A stretch of DNA of 43,859 bases from Clostridium_AM sp964554365. GTDB lineage: Bacteria > Bacillota > Clostridia > Clostridiales > Clostridiaceae. Shown piece by piece: positions 25,493-33,620 of this stretch. Location of the stretch: contig CAZKOJ010000013.1 of assembly GCA_964554365.1 (NCBI GenBank), forward strand, positions 1-43,859. The letters are read 5' to 3'. How positions within the stretch are numbered: the first letter of the stretch is position 1; each line of letters starts with the position of its first letter. The notes under the pieces are model-generated. The model saw only the letters and a list, made by a program, of their open reading frames with translations. It made no database searches and had not been told where the DNA came from. Made by a program: the position numbers and the translations under genes.

Positions 25493-25521
25493 AGTTTAAC
25501 TAACTATGAAATAAATGTAAA
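25493..25521 (-). promoter_or_regulatory. Possible sigma-A promoter for the modA unit, with an inverted repeat
   Basis: Minus strand TTTACA-N17-TAAACT. A 7-base inverted repeat, AACTATG (25502-25508) and CATAGTT (25526-25532), spans the -35 region and could bind a molybdate-responsive repressor. Both elements are modest in AT-rich DNA. Confidence 0.4.
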
Positions 25522-25542
25522 GAACCATAGTTGGAAAAAATG

Positions 25543-25577
25543 TGTTCGAAAATAAAACAGTGTTCGAAAAAAGAACA
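25543..25577 (+). promoter_or_regulatory. Candidate upstream activating sites for the sigma-54 activator
   Basis: TGTTCGAAAA occurs twice (25543 and 25561), and the second copy is part of the inverted repeat TGTTC-N7-GAACA (25561-25577). A further GAACA half-site lies at 25608. They sit 85-120 bases before the -24/-12 element, the usual distance for an enhancer-binding protein dimer. Confidence 0.6.
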
Positions 25578-25661
25578 TATTTTTTATGCAAATTTGCGTA
25601 AAAAAAGAACAACAAATTAAAAAGTTAAATAGGAAGGTTGATAATGCTAGGGTTTTATTTA

Positions 25662-25677
25662 TGGCATACATATTGCG
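25662..25677 (+). promoter_or_regulatory. Sigma-54 promoter of the molybdenum hydroxylase cluster
   Basis: TGGCAT-ACATA-TTGCG matches TGGCAC-N5-TTGCW with GG and GC ten bases apart. Predicted start near 25688, ~40 bases before the first ATG. Confidence 0.85.
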
Positions 25678-25728
25678 GTAACATGTAATATAAACAATTA
25701 TCGAAAAATTACAAATAAAGGGGGCGTT

Positions 25729-28461
25729 ATGATGTTGAAAAAGTATTTAACTGTTAATGGGGTTAGAAAAACTATTATAGCAGATCCAGAAACATCTTTA
25801 GCAGATGTTTTAAGAAAACAAGCTTTTCTTACTGGAACTAAAGTTGGATGTAGAAAAGGTGAATGTGGTGCTTGTTCAGTAATTTTAGATGGTAAGGTTG
25901 TAAGGTCTTGTATAACTAAAATTAAAAGAGTTCCTGATGAAGCAGAAATTATAACTATAGAAGGAGTTGGAGACCAAGAACATCTTCATCCACTACAACT
26001 AGCATGGATGATACATGGTGCAGCGCAATGTGGTTATTGTACACCTGGATTTATAGTTTCAGCTAAAGCGTTGCTTGAAGAAAATGTAAATCCAACAAGG
26101 GAGGATGTAAGAAATTGGTTTCAGAAACATAGAAATGTTTGTAGATGTACAGGATATATACCATTAGTTGATGCAGTTATGGAAGCAGCAAAATTAATGC
26201 GTGGAGAAGTAACTAAAGAAGAATTGTGGTATAAACTTCCAAAGGGGGAAAGTCTTTTAGGTTCAAAGGCTATACGTCCTTCTGCTCTTGCAAAAGTAAC
26301 AGGAACTTGGGATTTTGGAGCAGACTTGGGCTTAAAGCTTCCAGAAGATACATTACACATTAAACTAGTGCAAGCTCAAGTATCTCATGCAAATATACTA
26401 TCTATAGATACCTCAGAAGCAGAAAAAATGACTGGAGTTTTTAAGGTTATAACATATAAAGACGTAACTGGTACAAACAGAATAAATGGATTAGCTTTCC
26501 CTACAAATAAAGGTGATGGTTTAGAAAGACCTATATTAAATGATAAAAAGATTTTCCAATTTGGTGATGCAATAGCTATGGTGCTTGCGGACACAGAGTG
26601 TCAAGCAGAGGCAGCAGCAGCAAAAGTTAAAGTTGAATTAGAAGAACTTCCAGCATATATGAGTGCACCAGCAGCTATGGCTGAAGATGCTATAGAAATT
26701 CATCCTGGAACACCAAATATTTATTTTGAAACTAGTATTACAAAGGGAGAAGATACTAAACCTTTAATGGATAAATTAGATTATGTAGTTGAAGATGATT
26801 CCTACGTAGGAAGACAACCTCATCTTCCATTAGAACCAGATGTTGGATTCGCATATTTTAATGAAAATGGAAAGTTAGTTATACATTCAAAGAGTGTGGC
26901 ACTTCATTTCCATGCAGCTATGATAGCTGATGGTGTAGGGGTTCAACTTGATGATTTAATATTAGTTCAGAATCCAACAGGTGGTACTTTTGGTTATAAA
27001 TTCAGTCCTACTATAGAAGCTTTACTTGGAGTAGCAGCTATAGTAACTAAAAAACCTGTATATTTAGAATTTAATATGTTCCAACAAATAACTTACACTG
27101 GGAAAAGGTCACCTTTCTTTATGCATGTAAAATTAGGTGCTGGCAAGGATGGAAAACTTGTTGCAATGGATACTGATTGGACTGTTGATCATGGCCCATA
27201 TTCAGAATTTGGTGATCTTTTAACTATGAGAGGTACACAATTTATAGGTGCAGGATATAACATTCCAAATATAAAAGGTGAAGGAAGAACAGTTTGTACA
27301 AATCACGCTTGGGGTTCGGCATTTAGAGGGTATGGTTCACCACAGAGTTTGTTTTCTTCGGAAGTTTTAATGGATAAATTAGCTAAGAAAATTGGTATGG
27401 ATCCTCTTGAACTAAGATATCTAAATGTATATAGAGAAGGGGATACTACTCCTACAGGCTGTGACCCAGACGTAATATGTTTACCAACTATGATTGAAAA
27501 ATTACGTCCACTATATAAAGTTGCTAAAGAAAAAATTAAAAATAAAAATGTTGATAGAGGAGATAAAAAATATGGAGTAGGAGTTTCTATATTACTTTAT
27601 GGTTCAGGCCTTGATGGTGCAGATTCTTCAGAAGCTTGGGCGGAGTTAACTTCAAAAGGAGTTACTGTAGGAAATTCCTGGGAAGATCATGGGCAAGGAG
27701 CAGATATGGGAACTTTAACTATAGCTCATGAAACTTTAAGACCAATAGGAATAACTCCAGAGCAAATAAAGTTAGTTATGAATGACATGGAATTTACACC
27801 AAATAGCGGTCCGGCAGGTGGAAGTCGTTCTAATGTTTTAACAGGTAATGCTACTAGAGTTGCATGTGAAAACTTACTGGCAGCTATGAAAAAAGAAGAT
27901 GGTACTTATAAAACTTACCATGAAATGATAGCTGAAAATAAACCAGTGAAATATGATGGAAAATGGACAGCTCCTTGTACTGCTTGTGATACATCAACTG
28001 GCCAAGGAAATCCATTTCCATGTTACATGTATGGCGTTATTATGTCAGAAGTAGAAGTAGATATTACTACAGGAAAGGTTAAAGTAGAAAAACTTACTTT
28101 AATAGCTGATTTGGGAACTATAGTAAATAAATTAGTAGTTGATGGTCAAATGTATGGAGGTTTAGCTCAAGGTATAGGCTTAGCTTTAAGTGAAGATTTT
28201 GAAGATTTAAAGAAACACACCACACTTACAGGGTGTGGAATACCACAAATTAAGGATGTACCTGATAATATAGAAATAATTTATCAAGAAACTAAAAGAC
28301 CATATGGTCCATATGGTGCTTCAGGTGCAGGTGAAATGCCACTTTCAGCGCCACATGCAGCTATAATTAATTCAATATATGATGCTTGTGGAGTGCAAAT
28401 AACAAAACTACCTGCACTTCCAGAAAAGATTTTAGCAGCACTTAAGATAATGAAGAAATAA
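25729..28461 (+). CDS. xdh: Selenium-dependent xanthine dehydrogenase-type molybdenum hydroxylase
   Basis: 910 residues, one chain joining the Fe-S and molybdenum parts. First [2Fe-2S] site C41, C46, C49, C61; second C101, C104, C138, C140 (QCGYCTPG, CRCTGY). The aldehyde-oxidase hammerhead region follows (~185-310), then the molybdopterin-binding part, with the catalytic glutamate in GASGAGE (E869). There is no FAD domain, so electrons must pass to another protein, perhaps the next gene's product. The family hydroxylates purines or other N-heterocycles. Members of this branch carry a labile selenium ligand, and no in-frame TGA (selenocysteine) occurs. Neighbouring xdhC, NTP transferase and mnmH genes agree with selenium dependence. 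ATG at 25729 or 25732; SD AAAGGGGG. Confidence 0.9.
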   Translation: MMLKKYLTVNGVRKTIIADPETSLADVLRKQAFLTGTKVGCRKGECGACSVILDGKVVRSCITKIKRVPDEAEIITIEGVGDQEHLHPLQLAWMIHGAAQCGYCTPGFIVSAKALLEENVNPTREDVRNWFQKHRNVCRCTGYIPLVDAVMEAAKLMRGEVTKEELWYKLPKGESLLGSKAIRPSALAKVTGTWDFGADLGLKLPEDTLHIKLVQAQVSHANILSIDTSEAEKMTGVFKVITYKDVTGTNRINGLAFPTNKGDGLERPILNDKKIFQFGDAIAMVLADTECQAEAAAAKVKVELEELPAYMSAPAAMAEDAIEIHPGTPNIYFETSITKGEDTKPLMDKLDYVVEDDSYVGRQPHLPLEPDVGFAYFNENGKLVIHSKSVALHFHAAMIADGVGVQLDDLILVQNPTGGTFGYKFSPTIEALLGVAAIVTKKPVYLEFNMFQQITYTGKRSPFFMHVKLGAGKDGKLVAMDTDWTVDHGPYSEFGDLLTMRGTQFIGAGYNIPNIKGEGRTVCTNHAWGSAFRGYGSPQSLFSSEVLMDKLAKKIGMDPLELRYLNVYREGDTTPTGCDPDVICLPTMIEKLRPLYKVAKEKIKNKNVDRGDKKYGVGVSILLYGSGLDGADSSEAWAELTSKGVTVGNSWEDHGQGADMGTLTIAHETLRPIGITPEQIKLVMNDMEFTPNSGPAGGSRSNVLTGNATRVACENLLAAMKKEDGTYKTYHEMIAENKPVKYDGKWTAPCTACDTSTGQGNPFPCYMYGVIMSEVEVDITTGKVKVEKLTLIADLGTIVNKLVVDGQMYGGLAQGIGLALSEDFEDLKKHTTLTGCGIPQIKDVPDNIEIIYQETKRPYGPYGASGAGEMPLSAPHAAIINSIYDACGVQITKLPALPEKILAALKIMKK

Positions 28462-28481
28462 TCAAATTTAAATTGTTCCTC

Positions 28482-28560
28482 AGAAGGAATCAGAAACAAA
28501 GTAGTATCAATTAACAAATATGTGATAACCTCTACAAAGTTTCTGATTCCTTCTTTTTTT
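28482..28560 (+). terminator. Terminator or attenuator between xdh and the accessory genes
   Basis: AGAAGGAATCAGAAAC (28482-28497) pairs exactly with GTTTCTGATTCCTTCT (28539-28554), flanking a ~40-base loop, followed by TTTTTT. Partial termination here would give much more xdh than accessory mRNA. Confidence 0.82.
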
Positions 28561-28579
28561 ATTAAAAGGGAGGAGTTTT

Positions 28580-30853
28580 ATGGACTTAAATGAATTATTA
28601 AATAAACAGGATTTATGTACTACAGATGAGCCATCAGCTTGTATAACAGCTTGCCCTTTGCACATGGATGTAAAAACTTTTATAGAGGAAATAGAAAAAG
28701 GAGACTTTAAAAAAGCTTATAAAGTTATGGCTAAAAGAGTTCCTTTCACGAGGATAATAGGCAATATATGTGATCATCCTTGTGAAAATGCATGTGTAAG
28801 AAATAAGGTAGGAGGAGCTATAAATATACATGAACTTGAAAAAATCACAGTAAAAACAGGTTTTTCTTCTAATAAGAAAACCATTGCTATACCTAAAAAC
28901 GGAAAAAAAGTTGCGGTGATAGGAGCAGGTATAAGCGGTATTACAGTCGCTTTTGATTTAGATAAAAAAGGTTATCAGGTTACTATGTACGAAAAAGGTG
29001 AAAAAATAGGTGGAACACTTTGGAATTTTCAAGGAGAACAACTTTCAAAGGAAATCATAGAAGAAGAGCTGAATATAATAAATAAAGGAAACATAGAAAT
29101 AAATTTAAATACATCAGTAAATTTAAAAGAATTACAGAAAATATTAAGTATGTATGATGGAGTTTACATAGGGACAGGAACATGGGAAGAAGAATTAAAA
29201 GTAAATTCTACAACATTCCAAGTAGAAAACACTTCCTTATTTGCAGGAGGAAAAATTGTAAATATAAACAATTCAATTATATTTTCTATGAGCTCCGGAA
29301 GAAGGGCTGCTATATCTATAGACAGATATATTCAGAAAATTTCTATTATGGCGGCAAGAGAAAATGAAGGAGTTTATGAAACACCTTTAAAAATTCAATT
29401 AGAAGATATAGAGATAATGGGGGAAATTAAAAAAACTTCTTCAGAATATAGTGAGGAAGAAGCAATTAATGAAGCAGGAAGATGCTTAAAATGTCAATGT
29501 TTACAGTGTGTAAAAAGCTGTGCACACCTAAAAAAATATAATATAACTCCCAAAAAATATATAAGACAAATAAATCATAATCAAACTATAGTATTGGGTG
29601 ATCATTATGCAAATAAAATGATTAATTCCTGTACTCTTTGTGGGCTCTGTAAAGAAGTTTGTCCTTCTAATTTAGATATGAAAGACATAATAGAAAAGAC
29701 TCGTGAAAGCATGGTGCAAAAAAACAAGATGCCTGTATCTGCTCATGATTTTGCATTAAAGGATATGGAGTTTAGTAATAGTAATTGCTTTTCAATGATA
29801 AAAGCTGAACCAGCATATGAAAAAGTAAAATATATATTTTATCCAGGATGCCAGCTACCTGCGTCATCTCCAGAATACATTGAAAAAATATATAAGTATC
29901 TTATGTCAAATATTAAAGAAGGCGTTGGAATTATGTTAGGTTGTTGTGGGGCACCTGCAGACTGGGCAGGAAGACAGGACTTAATGGAAAAAAGTTTAGA
30001 AAATATAAAAAACCAGTGGAATAGAATGGAAAAACCAACTTTTATTCTAGCTTGCTCAAGCTGCTACAGTATATTTGAAAAATATACGCCGTATATAAAC
30101 TTTATTTCTCTGTGGGAAATTATAGATAAATATGGGGTTCCTGTTAATAATAAAATAAGTGAGAAGCACTTACTGAATATACATGATGCTTGCACTACAA
30201 GATATAATAAAAAAGTTCAGGCGAGTATAAGAAACATAGTGTTAGCTTTAGGATATGAAATAGAAGAACTTAAATTTTCAAAAGAAAAGACAAAATGTTG
30301 TGGTTATGGGGGACTTGTATATTTTGCAAATAAAGAACAATCTAAGGATTTCATAAAAGATAGAATAAAAGAAAGTGGAGAAGATTACCTAGTTTATTGT
30401 TCTATGTGTAAAGATTTATTTATAAATGAAGGAAAACCAACTTTTCATGTTTTAGATTTAATCTATAGTGATGAGTTAAATAAAGTAGCTTTAAGAAAAA
30501 CCCCTACTTTATCTAAAAGGCATGAGAATAGAATGTATGTGAAAATCAACCTTTTAAAAAAATTATGGAATGAAGAATTAAATGATTTCACAAAGAATTA
30601 TGATTTAAAGTTAATTATAAATGATAACCTGCAAAAACAAATGGAAGACAGATTAATTCTCATTGAAGATATAGAAAAAGTAGTCTATAATGCTGAAAAA
30701 AATAGAGAAAGGCTTTTTAATCCAAAAAACTCACATTATTTGGCTAGGATGAGAATTAGTAATGTAAGCTACTGGGTGGAATATGAACAAAAAAATCATA
30801 GATTGCTAATTCATAAGGCTTATAGCCATAGAATGGAAATAGTGGAGGAATAG
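28580..30853 (+). CDS. Pyridine nucleotide-disulfide oxidoreductase/dicluster/CCG-domain redox protein
   Basis: 757 residues in at least four modules. ~1-90: GltD/DPYD-like Fe-S domain (ACITACPLHMDV, ICDHPCENAC). ~105-270: shortened FAD/NAD-binding fold (VIGAGISGIT, MYEKGEKIGGTLW). ~300-365: two 4Fe-4S motifs (CTLCGLCKEVCP). ~425-640: paired CCG domains of HdrB/GlpC type (GCCGAPADW, KCCGYGGL). The C-terminus (~660-757) is unassigned. It corresponds to the 'dicluster-binding' family found near selenium-linked molybdenum enzymes. It could link NAD(P)H or a disulfide to the hydroxylase or to cofactor selenation. Direction of electron flow is unknown. Confidence 0.85.
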   Translation: MDLNELLNKQDLCTTDEPSACITACPLHMDVKTFIEEIEKGDFKKAYKVMAKRVPFTRIIGNICDHPCENACVRNKVGGAINIHELEKITVKTGFSSNKKTIAIPKNGKKVAVIGAGISGITVAFDLDKKGYQVTMYEKGEKIGGTLWNFQGEQLSKEIIEEELNIINKGNIEINLNTSVNLKELQKILSMYDGVYIGTGTWEEELKVNSTTFQVENTSLFAGGKIVNINNSIIFSMSSGRRAAISIDRYIQKISIMAARENEGVYETPLKIQLEDIEIMGEIKKTSSEYSEEEAINEAGRCLKCQCLQCVKSCAHLKKYNITPKKYIRQINHNQTIVLGDHYANKMINSCTLCGLCKEVCPSNLDMKDIIEKTRESMVQKNKMPVSAHDFALKDMEFSNSNCFSMIKAEPAYEKVKYIFYPGCQLPASSPEYIEKIYKYLMSNIKEGVGIMLGCCGAPADWAGRQDLMEKSLENIKNQWNRMEKPTFILACSSCYSIFEKYTPYINFISLWEIIDKYGVPVNNKISEKHLLNIHDACTTRYNKKVQASIRNIVLALGYEIEELKFSKEKTKCCGYGGLVYFANKEQSKDFIKDRIKESGEDYLVYCSMCKDLFINEGKPTFHVLDLIYSDELNKVALRKTPTLSKRHENRMYVKINLLKKLWNEELNDFTKNYDLKLIINDNLQKQMEDRLILIEDIEKVVYNAEKNRERLFNPKNSHYLARMRISNVSYWVEYEQKNHRLLIHKAYSHRMEIVEE

Positions 30854-30855
30854 TT

Positions 30856-31062
30856 ATGAGAATTAATAAAGAAGAAAAAACTCCATGGATTTGTGATAAA
30901 TGTAATAAAGAGCTGAAACTTAACCAGGTAAAGGTTCTTTACCTTGGAGGAAACTTTGAAGTAGAACTTATGCAGTGTCCACAGTGTAAAATGGTAATTA
31001 TAGACGAGGATTTAGCATTAGGTAAAATGTTAGAGGTGGAAAAAGGACTGGAGGATAAATAA
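30856..31062 (+). CDS. DVU_1557-family small CxxC redox or zinc protein
   Basis: 68 residues with two CxxC pairs (C13-D-K-C16 and C41-P-Q-C44), a zinc-ribbon or rubredoxin-like layout. Starts two bases after the previous stop, and its own stop overlaps the next ATG (TAATG). It belongs to the conserved set named after Desulfovibrio vulgaris DVU_1557. It may carry a metal or hold a selenium or sulfur atom on cysteines; no function is known. Confidence 0.8.
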   Translation: MRINKEEKTPWICDKCNKELKLNQVKVLYLGGNFEVELMQCPQCKMVIIDEDLALGKMLEVEKGLEDK

Positions 31063-31796
31063 TGAAATGCGGCAATGCTTATGAGAATGAAAATATGCAA
31101 ATAGTTACAGGGGAAACTTTAAGACCAGGGGGATTTGTCTTAACAGATAAAGGAGTAGAATTTTGCAAGTTTTCTTCAGAAGATCCTATAATGGATGTAG
31201 GATGCGGCATGGGGGCTACTGTTAACTATCTTTATAAAAAATATGGAATAAAAGCTATAGGAATAGACCCCTCTGATAAACTAATAGATATGGGTAAAAA
31301 AAACTATGAATATACAAATTTTATTCAAGGCAAAGGAGAAAAAATTCCTTTTCAAAATGAAAGTTTTCAGGGGATATTTGCAGAATGTACATTGTCTATA
31401 ATGGATAATTTAGATTCTGTTATAAAAGAAGTATTTAGAACTTTAAAAAATAGAGGTTATTTTATTATCACAGACGTGTATGCAAAAAATCCAGAATTCA
31501 CACATAAACTTAGTACAATTTCGATTAATAGCTGCATGAGAGGACTTCATGATTTAGATTTACTTTCGAAACAATTAGTAAAACAAGGATTTAAGATAAT
31601 GCTTCTAGAAGACTGCAGTTTCATGTTAAAACAACTTATGGTTAAAATAATATTTTCTTATGGGTCTATGTCAGTATTTTGGAACAAATCAACAGAATGT
31701 TGTATAGATGGACAGCAGTTTGAAAAAACATTAAAAAGCTGCAAACCAGGATATTTTATTATGATAGCTAGAAAAGGAGATGAAGACGATGAATGA
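31062..31796 (+). CDS. DVU_1556-family SAM-dependent methyltransferase
   Basis: 244 residues. Class I fold with SAM motif I MDVGCGMGATVNYL (~42-55), acidic motif II IGIDPSDKL, and FAECTLSIMDN as motif IV. The C-terminus contains Cys residues (ECCIDGQQFEKTLKSCKPGY). Resembles small-molecule methyltransferases such as UbiE, but always occurs in this cluster context as far as I recall. The substrate is unknown; selenium or a cofactor intermediate are possibilities. Confidence 0.82.
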   Translation: MKCGNAYENENMQIVTGETLRPGGFVLTDKGVEFCKFSSEDPIMDVGCGMGATVNYLYKKYGIKAIGIDPSDKLIDMGKKNYEYTNFIQGKGEKIPFQNESFQGIFAECTLSIMDNLDSVIKEVFRTLKNRGYFIITDVYAKNPEFTHKLSTISINSCMRGLHDLDLLSKQLVKQGFKIMLLEDCSFMLKQLMVKIIFSYGSMSVFWNKSTECCIDGQQFEKTLKSCKPGYFIMIARKGDEDDE

Positions 31797-32247
31797 TACA
31801 GCTTTCCGTATATATAAGTTAGCTTCCTCAGGTTTCTGCTGTACTCAAATAATGATTAAATTAGCCTTAGAGGATGAAGAAAAAGAAAATTTGGATTTGA
31901 TAAAAGCTTTAAATGGTCTATGTGGGGGAATTGGATCTACAAAAAAGACTTGTGGAGTTCTCACAGGGGGAATAGCCATTATAGGACTTTATGCAGGAAA
32001 AGGGCAGGCTGTAGAGCACTATAGTGAGAATTTTCAATCTATGTTAGGGGAATATGGGAATTGGTTTGAACAGGAATTTGAGAGCATAGAATGTTTAGAT
32101 ATAATAGGAGTTCAAAAAATAACTGATGATAATGGCAATGTAAATTATCCTGTAAAATGTGGAGAAATATTATTAAAAAGCTATGAGAAGATTAAGGAAA
32201 TAGTATTTAAATATGGTTATGAGTTTGGGGATAGGGAGGATATATGA
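31789..32247 (+). CDS. DVU_1555-family C-GCAxxG-C-C protein
   Basis: 152 residues. Cysteines are spaced as in the C_GCAxxG_C_C family: FCCTQIM near residue 20, LCGGIGSTKKTCGVLTGG near 45-60, ECLDIIG near 100 and VKCGEIL near 122. The family is thought to bind a metal or redox centre. The ATG at 31780 abuts the SD (AAAAGGAGA); the ATG at 31789 is better placed and overlaps the methyltransferase gene by 8 bases. Overlap at both ends shows tight cotranslation. Confidence 0.82.
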   Translation: MNDTAFRIYKLASSGFCCTQIMIKLALEDEEKENLDLIKALNGLCGGIGSTKKTCGVLTGGIAIIGLYAGKGQAVEHYSENFQSMLGEYGNWFEQEFESIECLDIIGVQKITDDNGNVNYPVKCGEILLKSYEKIKEIVFKYGYEFGDREDI

Positions 32248-33599
32248 AAGATGTAAAAGTAATTTCTAAAACTGAAAGTTTATGTCCTTATTGTTTTAAA
32301 AAAATAAATGCAGAAAAAGTTTTAGAAGATGATAAAGTCTATATGGAGAAATATTGTCCAGAACATGGAAACTTTAAAACTCTAATTTGGAGAGAAACTA
32401 CTTCCATGGAGAAATGGGTCAGAAATAAGCAAAGAGCAAATATAAAAAAACCAGGTACTGTTGTTGAAAAAGGATGTCCTTTTGATTGTGGATTATGCAG
32501 TAAACATAGGCAACATACATGTACAGCATTAATAGAAATTACCCAAAGGTGTAATTTAAAATGTAGTTTTTGTTTTGCTAATTCAGAGGATAGTAAGGAA
32601 GAGGATCCTTCTATAGAAAAAATAAAATTTTTATATGAAACAGTGCTAAAATTTTCAGGAAAATGTAATATACAACTTTCTGGAGGAGAACCTACATTGA
32701 GGGACGACTTACCTCATATAATAAGGCTTGGAAGAGAGTTAGGTTTTGGGTTCATACAAGTAAATACTAATGGAATACGTATAGCTAGTGATGAAGAATA
32801 TGTTAAAGAACTTAAAGACGCAGGTCTTGATTCAATCTTTTTGCAATTTGATGGTACGGAAGAATTAATCTATAAAAAATTAAGGGGAAAGGACTTGCTA
32901 CAATTTAAAATGAAAGCAGTAGAAAATTGCAATAAATATGGTATAGGTGTAGTTTTAGTTCCAACCTTAGTGCCAGGAGTAAATGTGGATAATATAGGAC
33001 AAATTATAGAATTCGCACTAAATAATCTCCCTACAGTAAGGGGGGTACATTTTCAACCTGTAAGTTACTTTGGAAGAATACCTTATATTCCAACGGATGA
33101 ACAGAGAATTACACTACCAGAAGTTATGGAGAATATAGAAAGACAAACACAGGGTAAAATTAAAATGGATAGTATGAAGCCACCAGGATGTGAAAATGCA
33201 CTATGTTCTTTTCATGGTAGTTATATGTATAAAAATAAAGATGAGATTGTAAGTATTACTAATAACGCAGGTAGCTGCTGTTCAAAAAATGAAAGTGCAG
33301 AAGAAGGTGCTCTAAAAGCAAAGGAGTTTATAGCTAGAAATTGGTCTTCTAGGAAAATAGAAAATATTAGGGGTAAGCTAAGTCCTAAAAAAGTTATGAG
33401 CTGGGATGACATATTATACAATATAAAAAATTATTCTTTCAGTATATCAGCTATGGCATTTCAAGATGTATGGAATGTAGATTTGGAAAGAGTTAAGGAT
33501 TGCTGCATTCATGTAGTAAGTCCAGAAGGGAAGCTTATACCATTTTGTATTTATAATATTACAGATGTACAAGGAAACTATATTTACAGAAATTCTTAA
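32244..33599 (+). CDS. trsS: Radical SAM protein TrsS
   Basis: 451 residues. The radical SAM cluster is C103-xxx-C107-xx-C110 (TQRCNLKCSFCFA), with SAM-binding SGGEP near 150. Before it lie extra cysteine groups: C14-x-x-C17, C38-P-E-H-G, C78-x-x-x-C82-x-x-C85 and C93. This Cys-rich N-terminus plus HTCTALIEIT resembles the tetraether synthase (Tes)-like branch of radical SAM enzymes. The C-terminus adds CENALCSFH, SCC and DCC motifs, so extra Fe-S clusters are likely. Some relatives are selenoproteins; here all positions are Cys. ATGA overlap with the preceding gene. The reaction is unknown. Confidence 0.85.
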   Translation: MKDVKVISKTESLCPYCFKKINAEKVLEDDKVYMEKYCPEHGNFKTLIWRETTSMEKWVRNKQRANIKKPGTVVEKGCPFDCGLCSKHRQHTCTALIEITQRCNLKCSFCFANSEDSKEEDPSIEKIKFLYETVLKFSGKCNIQLSGGEPTLRDDLPHIIRLGRELGFGFIQVNTNGIRIASDEEYVKELKDAGLDSIFLQFDGTEELIYKKLRGKDLLQFKMKAVENCNKYGIGVVLVPTLVPGVNVDNIGQIIEFALNNLPTVRGVHFQPVSYFGRIPYIPTDEQRITLPEVMENIERQTQGKIKMDSMKPPGCENALCSFHGSYMYKNKDEIVSITNNAGSCCSKNESAEEGALKAKEFIARNWSSRKIENIRGKLSPKKVMSWDDILYNIKNYSFSISAMAFQDVWNVDLERVKDCCIHVVSPEGKLIPFCIYNITDVQGNYIYRNS

Positions 33600-33620
33600 A
33601 TTTAAAATGGAGAGTACAAA

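Noticed and set aside
25729..28461. Possible selenocysteine codon in the hydroxylase
   Set aside because: The frame has no in-frame TGA. Selenium in this enzyme type is a non-genetically encoded labile ligand, so no SECIS is expected.
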